Assembly: GCA_003511825.1 (NCBI GenBank)
Contig: DOIU01000083.1
Location: forward strand, 1 to 7,801
Length of the DNA stretch: 7,801 nt
Source: Gammaproteobacteria bacterium
GTDB lineage: Bacteria > Pseudomonadota > Gammaproteobacteria > Granulosicoccales > Granulosicoccaceae
Direction of reading: 5' to 3'
In this document: positions 1-5,916 of the stretch, in pieces
Layout: every line of letters begins with the position of its first letter
Position numbering within the stretch: position 1 is the stretch's first letter
Notes under the pieces: generated by a model
The model's database searches: none
What the model was told of the DNA's origin: nothing
The model's input: only the letters and a program-made list of their open reading frames with translations
Made by a program: the position numbers and the translations under genes

Positions 1-466
1 TGATGATGTTGATAACGCCACCGACAGCATCTGCACCGTAAAGCGACGACATCGGACCTTTCACAATCTCAATCCGTTCAATCATAGACGCAGGAATCCG
101 GTCCATGTCATACGGGTTTTTCACTTCACCGGCGAGCCTGCGGCCATCCAATAGCCACAGTGTTCCCTTGGCGCCAACGCCACGGATATTGATTGAGCTT
201 TTAGAAGCTGCACTGGCGGCGGGGAACGTGCCGTACTGAATGGTCAGCCCCGGGGTTTGGGCGAAGATATCTTTCAAGGATTGCGCGCCGGTTTTTTCAA
301 TATCGGCTTCCGTAATGACAACCACGGATGCGTTCACGCCGGCGATCGGTTGTTCAGAGCGGGTTGCCGTGGAGATGACGGTCAGCGAGTCAATCTCGGG
401 AGTGGTTTCAGCGTAAGCGACATTGAGGGCGAGTATGCCTGAGAGGGACGCGATGAGTTTGGACAT
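1..466 (-). CDS. TonB-dependent outer-membrane receptor, N-terminal part (3' end outside window)
   Basis: Partial gene: 155 codons are visible from the ATG at 464-466 to the left edge. TonB-dependent receptors are outer-membrane beta-barrels that import iron-siderophore, heme or similar ligands using energy passed on by TonB. The protein starts with a short signal peptide (residues 1-19, ending AYA before ETTPE), then a TonB-box-like stretch (about residues 26-33, DSLTVIST), then a plug domain. The plug carries the expected landmarks: DIFAQTPGL near 67, SINIRGVG near 91, LLDGRR near 106, and RIEIVKGPMSSLYGADAVGGVINII at the visible end. The barrel is missing. An AAAGGA motif lies only 1 nt from the ATG, too close for a good ribosome site; a weaker AGAGAA lies about 10 nt upstream. 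No other in-frame start was seen. The gene is divergent from hemP with a Fur-like site between them, so a heme or iron ligand is likely, but the substrate is inferred from context only. Confidence 0.93.
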   Translation of the reverse strand, partial: MSKLIASLSGILALNVAYAETTPEIDSLTVISTATRSEQPIAGVNASVVVITEADIEKTGAQSLKDIFAQTPGLTIQYGTFPAASAASKSSINIRGVGAKGTLWLLDGRRLAGEVKNPYDMDRIPASMIERIEIVKGPMSSLYGADAVGGVINII

Positions 467-514
467 GTCCTTTGGGTTCTCTTGTGTGTAAGGTTTTGTT
501 CCTTTAAATGGTAA

Positions 515-529
515 CGATAATTGTTATCA
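515..529. promoter_or_regulatory. Fur box (predicted)
   Basis: The 15-mer CGATAATTGTTATCA matches the 7-1-7 Fur palindrome TGATAAT-N-ATTATCA at 12 of 14 defined positions. A further left half-site TGATAAT lies at 537-543. The palindrome covers the predicted -10 of the receptor promoter, and the extra half-site overlaps the predicted -35 of the hemP promoter, so iron-loaded Fur could repress both genes. This rests on motif matching plus gene context; there is no binding evidence. Confidence 0.75.
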
Positions 530-549
530 TATAGATTGATAATCGTCAA
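521..549 (-). promoter_or_regulatory. Predicted sigma70 promoter of the TonB-dependent receptor
   Basis: On the minus strand TTGACG (plus 544-549) is a good -35, followed after 17 nt by TAACAA (plus 521-526), a weak -10 matching 3 of 6. The -10 lies inside the Fur-like palindrome, which fits repression by occlusion. The -10 assignment is uncertain because the surrounding AT-rich sequence offers alternatives. Confidence 0.4.
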
Positions 550-564
550 TGCATTCGGTAGTAT
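536..564 (+). promoter_or_regulatory. Predicted sigma70 promoter of hemP
   Basis: TTGATA (536-541, 5 of 6 to the -35 consensus) and TAGTAT (559-564, 4 of 6 to the -10 consensus) are separated by exactly 17 nt. Transcription would start near 571, giving a leader of about 85 nt before the GTG start. The -35 overlaps the TGATAAT half-site next to the Fur-like palindrome. Confidence 0.5.
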
Positions 565-655
565 TTGACGAATAGGTGATTGGTCGTGCCCTTGGGCGGC
601 GCCTAATCGGTGATAGTCATCCAGTGACAAGTGTTCGGACAGGAGGGTAGCAATT

Positions 656-841
656 GTGTTAGACAAAGCTGTCGCTAATCAAACATCGTCCAAGGTTGGG
701 GCGGTTCCGGAAGTGACCGGAAAATCGGTTGTCACGTCGAAGAAGTTATTTGACGGAGACAGGGAAATTATTATTTTGCACAGCGGGCAAAAGTATCATC
801 TCAGGATTACACGTCAGGACAAGCTTATTCTGACCAAGTAA
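656..841 (+). CDS. hemP: Hemin uptake protein HemP
   Basis: A 61-residue protein of the HemP family, small cytoplasmic proteins usually found beside heme receptors. The family signature fills the C-terminal half: LFDGDREIIILHSGQKYHLR (31-50), then ITRQDKLILTK, the typical ending. The first 25 or so residues are low in conservation, as is normal for the family. Translation starts at GTG (656-658), set by a strong AGGAGG at 641-646 with a 9-nt spacer; no ATG is available. In some bacteria HemP homologues promote expression of the heme receptor gene; whether this one is a regulator or an uptake accessory cannot be told from sequence. It is divergent from a TonB-dependent receptor across a shared Fur-like site and is followed by hairpins, so it is probably a single-gene transcript. 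Confidence 0.92.
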   Translation: MLDKAVANQTSSKVGAVPEVTGKSVVTSKKLFDGDREIIILHSGQKYHLRITRQDKLILTK

Positions 842-848
842 ACCGTCT

Positions 849-867
849 ACACGGGGCAACCCCGTGT
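849..867 (+). repeat. Hairpin just downstream of hemP
   Basis: ACACGGGG, a 3-nt CAA loop and CCCCGTGT form a perfect 8-bp stem starting 7 nt after the hemP stop codon. No T-run follows, so on its own it is not a canonical terminator. It may protect the 3' end of the mRNA or act with the next hairpin. Confidence 0.6.
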
Positions 868-884
868 GATCTGCGCTCACCGTC

Positions 885-913
885 CGGCCGGGGTCTCCGG
901 CCGAACAGTTTTT
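885..913 (+). terminator. Rho-independent terminator of hemP
   Basis: CGGCCGG (885-891), loop GGTCT, CCGGCCG (897-903): a perfect 7-bp all-GC stem. It is followed after 5 nt by TTTTT (909-913). The T-run lies on the plus-strand side only, so it terminates hemP transcription rather than the converging aldehyde dehydrogenase gene. Confidence 0.7.
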
Positions 914-933
914 ATAGGTCTATCCGTGCTGGT

Positions 934-950
934 GCTTTTTTAGAAAAAGC
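934..950 (-). repeat. AT-rich perfect dyad at the aldehyde dehydrogenase stop codon
   Basis: GCTTTTT, TAG, AAAAAGC form a perfect 7-bp stem with a 3-nt loop. The TAA stop of the minus-strand aldehyde dehydrogenase gene (940-942) lies at the loop. The stem is mostly A:T pairs and has no clear T-run after it, so it is at best a weak terminator; no better one for that gene is visible before hemP. Confidence 0.4.
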
Positions 951-2460
951 CCAGTGGATTGACCTCGTAGCTGACCAGCATGTTTTTCGTCTGCTGGTAG
1001 TGTTCCAACACCATTTTGTGCGTCTCCCGACCAACACCGGATTTCTTGTACCCGCCGAAAGCGGCGTGGGCAGGATAGTGGTGATAGCAGTTGGTCCAGA
1101 CACGACCTGCTTGTACCGCACGTCCCATGCGATATGACAGGTTCATGTCGCGGGTCCACACGCCTGCGCCCAGTCCAAATTCGGTGTCGTTGGCAATGGC
1201 CACGGCTTCTGCTTCGTCGGCGAATGTGGCGACACTCACGACCGGACCAAAGATTTCTTCCTGAAAGACGCGCATGTTGTTGGTGCCTTTGAGCAGGGTA
1301 GGTTGCACGTAGTAGCCGTTGTTGAGGCTATCACCCAGTGATTCCGCACTGCCGCCGATTAGCACTTCAGCACCTTCTTTGCGTCCGATATCGACATAGT
1401 CGAGGATCTTGTCGAACTGCTCTTGAGAGGCTTGGGCGCCAACCATGGTGTCTGTATCCAGCGGGTTGCCGCGTTTAATCTGCTGAGCGCGGTCAATCAC
1501 TTTACCAATGAAGTCATCGTAGATGTCTTTCTGGACCAGCAGGCGCGACGGGCATGTGCAGACTTCGCCTTGGTTAAAGAAGGCTAAAACGGCACCTTCC
1601 ACGCATTTGCTGACGAAGGCATCTTCTTGAGCCAGGACATCGTTGAAAAAGATGTTGGGGGATTTTCCACCCAATTCGACGGTTGAGGGGATGATGTTTT
1701 CCGCCGCACATTTGAGGATGTGTGAACCGACGGGAGTAGAGCCTGTAAACGCGATTTTGGCGATCCGCTTGCTCGTCGCCAAGGCTTGACCCGCTTCACC
1801 TCCGTAGCCGTTAACGATGTTCAATACGCCTGCCGGGAGCAAGTCGCCAATGACTTCCATCAGCTTGAGGATGGAGACTGGCGTTTGTTCGGCTGGCTTC
1901 ATCACAATGCAGTTGCCGGCCGCCAGTGCGGGCGCCAGTTTCCACGCTGCCATGAGCATCGGGAAGTTCCAGGGGATGATCTGGCCAACGACACCGAGTG
2001 GTTCATGGAAGTGATAAGCGACGGTGTTTTGGTCAATTTCACCGATGGTGCCGTCCTGAGCCCGAATGCAGCCGGCAAAATACCGGAAGTGGTCGGCCAT
2101 CAGAGGGACGTCGGCCGCGAGTGTTTCTCGAACTGCCTTGCCGTTATCCCACGTCTCGGCGACGGCCAGCATTTCGAGGTTTTCTTCGATGCGATCGGCA
2201 ATTTTCAGTAAGACGCCTGAGCGTTCGGTGACGGATGCGCTGCCCCAGGCCGCTTTGGCTGCATGGGCGGCATCGAGGGCCAGATCAATGTCCCGCGCGC
2301 TGGAGCGTGGGATCTGGCAAAAAACCTCACCATTAACGGGAGAGGTGTTATCAAAGTACAAACCTTCGGCAGGGGCGACCCAGTCGCCACCGATGAAGTT
2401 TTCATAGCGCTCTTTAAACGAGACGACTGCGCCGGCTTCGCCGGGTTGAGCATAGATCAT
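940..2460 (-). CDS. NAD(P)-dependent aldehyde dehydrogenase, ExaC/AcoD/AldB type
   Basis: A 506-residue cytoplasmic enzyme that oxidises an aldehyde, probably acetaldehyde or a similar short aldehyde, to the acid with NAD(P)+. It has the full aldehyde dehydrogenase fold: cofactor-binding IIPWNFP (161-167) and MKPAEQTP (187-194), FTGS (238-241), general-base Glu262 in VELGGKSP, catalytic Cys301 in NQGEVCTCPSR, and EEIFGPVVS (401-409). The GEVCTCPSR context and the C-terminal ending LVSYEVNPLGFF are typical of the Cupriavidus AcoD, Pseudomonas ExaC and E. coli AldB group, whose members are about the same length. The start is ATG 2458-2460, with GAGGAGG placed 5 nt upstream; the open frame extends 9 codons further to another ATG that lacks such a site. 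The adjacent divergent AraC-family gene is a likely regulator. Family assignment is firm; exact substrate and NAD versus NADP preference are not. Confidence 0.96.
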   Translation of the reverse strand: MIYAQPGEAGAVVSFKERYENFIGGDWVAPAEGLYFDNTSPVNGEVFCQIPRSSARDIDLALDAAHAAKAAWGSASVTERSGVLLKIADRIEENLEMLAVAETWDNGKAVRETLAADVPLMADHFRYFAGCIRAQDGTIGEIDQNTVAYHFHEPLGVVGQIIPWNFPMLMAAWKLAPALAAGNCIVMKPAEQTPVSILKLMEVIGDLLPAGVLNIVNGYGGEAGQALATSKRIAKIAFTGSTPVGSHILKCAAENIIPSTVELGGKSPNIFFNDVLAQEDAFVSKCVEGAVLAFFNQGEVCTCPSRLLVQKDIYDDFIGKVIDRAQQIKRGNPLDTDTMVGAQASQEQFDKILDYVDIGRKEGAEVLIGGSAESLGDSLNNGYYVQPTLLKGTNNMRVFQEEIFGPVVSVATFADEAEAVAIANDTEFGLGAGVWTRDMNLSYRMGRAVQAGRVWTNCYHHYPAHAAFGGYKKSGVGRETHKMVLEHYQQTKNMLVSYEVNPLGFF

Positions 2461-2538
2461 GGTTTCCTCCTCAATTTTTGTAAACATGCCCGCTATTTAC
2501 TTTAGCTTCTGCTTTGAGGTAAAACTTGTCTGACATTC

Positions 2539-2555
2539 CACAGTTGTTGACTGTG
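2539..2555. promoter_or_regulatory. Inverted repeat between aldehyde dehydrogenase and araC-type gene, candidate operator
   Basis: CACAGT, TGTTG, ACTGTG form a perfect 6-bp dyad with a 5-nt spacer. A smaller dyad TGTC-T-GACA lies just to the left at 2527-2535. Both sit about 70-95 bp upstream of the aldehyde dehydrogenase start and about 80-110 bp upstream of the preferred regulator start. AraC proteins more often bind direct repeats, so operator function is a guess from position. Confidence 0.35.
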
Positions 2556-2636
2556 AGTCCACGAGAACAAAAATTCACGGCGCGACAGTACCTATTATTC
2601 AGACATATTCGCGCGTCGGTGAGGGGGAATAGAGTT

Positions 2637-3545
2637 ATGCGGCCAATGCCGTTAGAGCGTTTGCGCAAGCCGCGCACGTTGTTGGAGAACCGCGTCAGTA
2701 TTGCGGGCCCAGATTCAGAACTCAGTGTCTTTGATACCTATTGTGCGGCGCAGCGCGTCGGCTTGAGTGCGGACCAATTGCTGTATTGCGGCATGGTGAC
2801 AGGGCGCAAAGTGATGCACAGTGTCCATCAATCGGGTGCGCAGGAGTTTCTGCCGCACGAGTCGTTTGTGATGGCGTCGGGCGAGACTGTCGAGATTGAT
2901 TTTCCCGAAGCGCGGGAAGACAATCCAACGACCTGTTTAACGGTGGAGATTGCGCGTGAAAAAGTGCGTACCATTGCAGATCGTATGGCGGATGTTTACC
3001 CCGCCGCCGTCAAGGATACAGGTCTGGTACCACGCGAGCATGTGTTTCATACCCACCATACGGTGCAAACACAGGCGTTATTGAATCGCCTGGTCAATGC
3101 CTTTACTGAAAACCAGTCTGATCGGGATGTACTGATTGAGCTGTGTGTCAGCGAGTTAATCGTGCGTATGCTTCGGCATCAGGGTAGGGGCATGCTGTTG
3201 GCATATTGTCGAGAGCAGCCTGATGCCTCGGGGTTAACGGCAGCGATGCGATGGGTGGAGGACAACCTTGCAGAACCGATGGATATTGATGCCCTGGCAA
3301 GACTCGCTTGCATGAGTCGTAGTCGCCTTTATACGCAATTCAAACAAAAGCTGGGTTGCACGCCGTGTGAATTCCAACGCCAGCTACGCATGCAAAAAGC
3401 GCTTGAGCAATTGCAAGCCGGAGACCGGGTCAGTCAAGTGTGTTTTGGGTTGGGCTTTTCTGAGATTAGTCATTTCAGCCGCTGTTTTCGCCAGTTTTTT
3501 GGTGTGTCACCGAGTCACTATCGGGCCAGCAAAGGGAATCGTTGA
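2637..3545 (+). CDS. AraC-family transcriptional regulator
   Basis: A 302-residue DNA-binding regulator. The N-terminal two thirds resembles the AraC-type regulator N-terminal effector domain (TLLENRVS, ELSVFDTY, LLYCGMVTGRKVMH, FLPHESFVMASGE, DNPTTCLTVEI). The C-terminus (about residues 203-298) is a double helix-turn-helix: first HTH around IDALARLACMSRSRLYTQFK, second in VSQVCFGLGFSEISHFSRCF, ending with the family motif FGVSPSHYR. I chose ATG 2637 because GAGGGGG (2621-2627) lies 9 nt upstream and the length of about 300 residues suits the family. The frame stays open to TTG 2526, which has its own GAGGT site 5 nt upstream and would add 37 residues, so that start cannot be excluded. The gene is divergent from the aldehyde dehydrogenase gene, a common arrangement for a regulator and its target; the inducer is unknown, an alcohol or aldehyde being the simplest guess. 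Confidence 0.92.
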   Translation: MRPMPLERLRKPRTLLENRVSIAGPDSELSVFDTYCAAQRVGLSADQLLYCGMVTGRKVMHSVHQSGAQEFLPHESFVMASGETVEIDFPEAREDNPTTCLTVEIAREKVRTIADRMADVYPAAVKDTGLVPREHVFHTHHTVQTQALLNRLVNAFTENQSDRDVLIELCVSELIVRMLRHQGRGMLLAYCREQPDASGLTAAMRWVEDNLAEPMDIDALARLACMSRSRLYTQFKQKLGCTPCEFQRQLRMQKALEQLQAGDRVSQVCFGLGFSEISHFSRCFRQFFGVSPSHYRASKGNR

Positions 3546-3626
3546 CGAGTTGACCATGGCCGGCCACTCTGCTGAGCAGTCAGCTACTGTATGACATGGC
3601 TTGTCTTATTGATGGCAAGTCAGCGC

Positions 3627-3923
3627 TTAGCCGCTGAGAGTGGGGGTTCGTTCCCTCAGCGGGGCAGTGGGGTGGTTTGTGTTGGAAGTAGTCATCTGCG
3701 CCGTTGCCACTGAGTGCTCGCTAGGCCCAATGAGCCCCTGCTTAATAGCCAGTAGGCAATCATGACAGAGGCAGCGGTCTGGCCAGGTGAGAGCAATCCA
3801 CTCGCGTTGCTCCGGGGTGAGGCGGATATCCCCACGGCTGCAATGACACATGCGTATAGAACCCGGCTTGCACTCGAAGTGCTGCCCACAGCGCGGACAG
3901 GGTTCAATCTCATGTGTGATCAT
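3627..3923 (-). CDS. Cysteine-rich CWC family protein
   Basis: A 98-residue protein with eight cysteines in the first 60 residues: CPRC (9-12), C18, CHC (26-28), CLC (51-53) and C56. This is the spacing of the Cys_rich_CWC family, small proteins of unknown function that probably bind zinc or another metal through these cysteines. The CWC motif itself reads CHC here. After about residue 62 the tail is polar and looks disordered. There is no signal peptide or membrane segment, so it is probably cytoplasmic. The ATG at 3921-3923 has GAGG 9 nt upstream. It is a lone minus-strand gene, convergent with the AraC-family regulator (81 nt between stops) and 161 nt downstream of the TPR gene's stop on the same strand. 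Its last codons overlap an inverted repeat. Function is unknown. Confidence 0.82.
   Translation of the reverse strand: MITHEIEPCPRCGQHFECKPGSIRMCHCSRGDIRLTPEQREWIALTWPDRCLCHDCLLAIKQGLIGPSEHSVATAQMTTSNTNHPTAPLRERTPTLSG
3631..3662. repeat. Inverted repeat over the end of the CWC gene
   Basis: CCGCTGA (3631-3637) pairs with TCAGCGG (3656-3662); inside, GGG pairs with CCC (3653-3655), enclosing GGTTCGTT. It lies in the last codons of the CWC gene and about 90 nt after the AraC-family gene. No T-run follows on either strand, so it is not a canonical terminator, but it could serve as a shared 3' structure for the two converging transcripts. Confidence 0.4.
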
Positions 3924-3977
3924 TTGCCGAAGCCTCGCAAGGGCAGGTGTTTTGTCACGCTTAAATGCCGCCTGGGG

Positions 3978-4009
3978 GCGCGTCGAGACAGGTCAGCTAC
4001 CAGACGCGC
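3978..4009. repeat. Inverted repeat in the upstream region of the CWC gene
   Basis: GCGCGTC (3978-3984) and GACGCGC (4003-4009) are perfect complements separated by 18 nt, with an inner GGT/ACC pair (3991-3993, 3999-4001). It lies 55-86 nt upstream of the CWC start, in the gap 3924-4084. It could be an operator, a leader hairpin, or part of the 3' end of the TonB operon transcript. No convincing promoter or terminator was seen elsewhere in this gap. Confidence 0.3.
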
Positions 4010-4084
4010 TCACGCCGGGTGTAACACGCATTCTACCTCAATAGTGCGTCGGTAGCCGCAGAGTTGGATTTATCGCCGAACGGC

Positions 4085-5278
4085 CTATTCGAGTCCACCC
4101 AGCCACTGCTCGGCCGCTTGTTTGGTCTTTTTGTACTTTGAGGCTTTGAGGAGGTTGGCTTTTGCCTGTTTTAATTCGTCGAGTTCATGGTGCGATGCTG
4201 CCATAAGCATATAGGCATTGCCCGGGTTTTTGATACCCTTGTTAAGCGCGTCACCCGCGTGTGAAATAGCCTTGCGGAAACTTTCGCGCTCAAAGTAGAT
4301 CTGGGCGATGTAGAGATCTTCTTTGCCATCTGATGCTTGTTGTGAGGCAAGAGTAAATGCATCGAGGGCAAGATCACTTTCACGGGCATCTACCAGCAAT
4401 GATGCGAGTAAGGAGTAGTTTTTATAGTTCTTTTTGATCAACCCTTTGTCGAACCCCGTTTGCAGTACACGGCTTGCCTTGAAGGGTAATCCTTTTTCAT
4501 ACAGCGTATACACGAACTGCAGCAGTTCGCCTTCTTTGAGCAAAAGATTCTGTGCAAAGGCCAGTTGTAAGACTTCTAATGATTTTGTGACTTTCTTTTG
4601 CTCTAAGTAGATGGATGCAAGTTGCAGCCAGTATTCGGTTTCGTCTGGCCATAAGCGAATCACCTGTTCTAAAACACCCGCCGCGTTGGTCATCTGCTCC
4701 AGTTCGTAATAGGAAGAGAAGAGCAGCAGGTAAACGGATTTATCGGGCTCGAATTGCGCCTTGGCTTGCTTCAGCGGGTTGATTGCTTTTGCATACTCTT
4801 TGATCTGATAGTGTGCGGTGCCGAGGGCTAACAACACGGATTTGTCCGGTGCTTCAGCAACCGCGAGGTAGTCATTGAGGTAGGTAATCGCTTTGCGAAA
4901 ATCGCCAAAATGCATGGCGAGACTGGCCAGTGTCTGAGCCACCGAAGCAGACGTTTTGTCGTTCAGTGCATCCAACTCGTAGCTCAGGGTGAAGTACTTT
5001 TGAGCATCTTTGTATTTTTCTTGGTACAGAAAGAGTGTTGCCTGCGAATGATAGACGTAGGCCTTGTCAGTCGGTCTATCGGGTAAATCGCTGAGCATCC
5101 GTGTGAGTTTTTTCTGCGCTTTTTCAAACTCCTGCTGGCTCATGAGATTTTCCACCACCGACAATTTGGTGAACATGACCATGGAGAGTGTTTTTTCCGA
5201 TGACTCAGCGGCCGTGGCGTGATGAGCGCCGACAGTCAGGCTGATGAGCAAAATGGCAGTTCGCAGTGACACGTGCAT
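4085..5278 (-). CDS. Periplasmic tetratricopeptide-repeat protein of the TonB2-type operon
   Basis: A 397-residue exported protein. Residues 1-23 form a signal peptide (hydrophobic AILLISLTVGA, then ATA before AES) with no lipobox cysteine, so it is probably soluble in the periplasm. The rest is alpha-helical with TPR-like repeats, seen for example near 78-106 (SQATLFLYQEKYKDAQKYF), 150-175 (ALGTAHYQIKEYAKAINPLK), 184-207 (LLFSSYYELEQMTNAAGVLEQ), 217-240 and 322-346 (YIAQIYFERESFRKAISHAGDA). TPR folds are protein-protein interaction scaffolds. It is the last gene of the operon, starting 2 nt after the tonB stop codon with only a weak ribosome site, which suggests translational coupling. TPR proteins are known as companions of TtpC-type TonB operons, but their role is poorly defined; a scaffold for TonB or TtpC in the periplasm is inference. 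Confidence 0.88.
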   Translation of the reverse strand: MHVSLRTAILLISLTVGAHHATAAESSEKTLSMVMFTKLSVVENLMSQQEFEKAQKKLTRMLSDLPDRPTDKAYVYHSQATLFLYQEKYKDAQKYFTLSYELDALNDKTSASVAQTLASLAMHFGDFRKAITYLNDYLAVAEAPDKSVLLALGTAHYQIKEYAKAINPLKQAKAQFEPDKSVYLLLFSSYYELEQMTNAAGVLEQVIRLWPDETEYWLQLASIYLEQKKVTKSLEVLQLAFAQNLLLKEGELLQFVYTLYEKGLPFKASRVLQTGFDKGLIKKNYKNYSLLASLLVDARESDLALDAFTLASQQASDGKEDLYIAQIYFERESFRKAISHAGDALNKGIKNPGNAYMLMAASHHELDELKQAKANLLKASKYKKTKQAAEQWLGGLE

Positions 5279-5280
5279 AG

Positions 5281-5916
5281 CTATCGGTCCAGCTTAAAGT
5301 TGATTTGCACCATGGCGCGTTGCTCCACGGGCTGGTTGTCTTCTATTTTCGCTCTAAATTTCCATTTGACCAAGGCGCGTTTTGCTGCCGTATCGAACAG
5401 CTTGGGCGGATTGGACTCCACTATGTCGACATCTTTTACGGTGCCGAATTCCGTGATAGTGAACTCAAATTTCACATAGCCTTCTTTTTTCATCATCCTT
5501 GCGCGACGTGGATACACCGGGTTGATGCGCACCAATGGAATGACATTGGTACTCACGGCGCGCTGACCTTGGCCGGCAGACACGAGCGCATCGCCAAGAG
5601 CGCTGTTCGCGGCCAGGTTCAACGGTAAGTCCAGATCGAGTGGTTCGACGTCTCTTGGCTGCACTTTTTGTTGCTTGGGTTGAGGAATGACGACTTTGGG
5701 TTTGACCGGCTTTTTCTTAGGTTCCTGTTTCTTGGGCTTGATGCGCTCCTTACGCGTTAAGGTCTCTGTCTTTTTCAGGCGAACGAAATCAATAACACGC
5801 AGGTTATCAGCATTATTGAGCGAGACGTTTTTGATTTCGATGAATGATTTGAGCACGAGCAGTGACAGCAGCGAAAACGCCAAAGCCGCACCAAAGCTGA
5901 CGACAACGCGGACCAT
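5281..5916 (-). CDS. tonB: Energy transducer TonB (TonB2-type)
   Basis: A 211-residue protein anchored in the inner membrane that spans the periplasm and contacts outer-membrane receptors. It has one N-terminal membrane segment (about residues 4-22, VVVSFGAALAFSLLSLLVL), a Lys/Pro-rich linker (about 56-88, with EPKKKPVKPK) and a C-terminal TonB domain: INPVYPRRARMMKKEGYVKF (131-150), then TEFGTVKDVDIVESNPPKLFDTAAKRALVKWKF. At about 210 residues it is shorter than E. coli TonB (239), as is common for TonB2 proteins. The membrane segment has no histidine, unlike the SxxxH motif of E. coli TonB. The ATG overlaps the exbD TAA stop by one base (TAATG), so translation is probably coupled. It is expected to work with the ExbB, ExbD and TtpC proteins encoded just upstream. 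Confidence 0.95.
   Translation of the reverse strand: MVRVVVSFGAALAFSLLSLLVLKSFIEIKNVSLNNADNLRVIDFVRLKKTETLTRKERIKPKKQEPKKKPVKPKVVIPQPKQQKVQPRDVEPLDLDLPLNLAANSALGDALVSAGQGQRAVSTNVIPLVRINPVYPRRARMMKKEGYVKFEFTITEFGTVKDVDIVESNPPKLFDTAAKRALVKWKFRAKIEDNQPVEQRAMVQINFKLDR

Noticed and set aside
382..666. Minus-strand open frame of 94 codons covering the receptor-hemP control region
   Set aside because: It overlaps the Fur-like site, both predicted promoters and the start of the receptor in another frame, and its translation has no recognisable domain.
2460..2487. Upstream ATG extending the aldehyde dehydrogenase by 9 residues
   Set aside because: The extension would be encoded across the strong GAGGAGG ribosome site that serves the ATG at 2458-2460, and the 506-residue form matches the AcoD family length.
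1786..2505. Several plus-strand open frames of 65-141 codons inside the aldehyde dehydrogenase gene
   Set aside because: They lie opposite a strongly conserved coding sequence, have no ribosome sites of note and give compositionally odd products; they are antisense shadows.
3631..3662. tRNA-like look of the GGGTTCGTTCCC stretch, resembling a T-arm
   Set aside because: No acceptor, D or anticodon arms can be built around it, and it lies within the CWC coding sequence; an ordinary imperfect hairpin explains it.
3762..4055. Plus-strand open frame of 97 codons overlapping the CWC gene
   Set aside because: The minus strand here encodes a recognisable eight-cysteine family protein, and the plus-strand product has no recognisable features.
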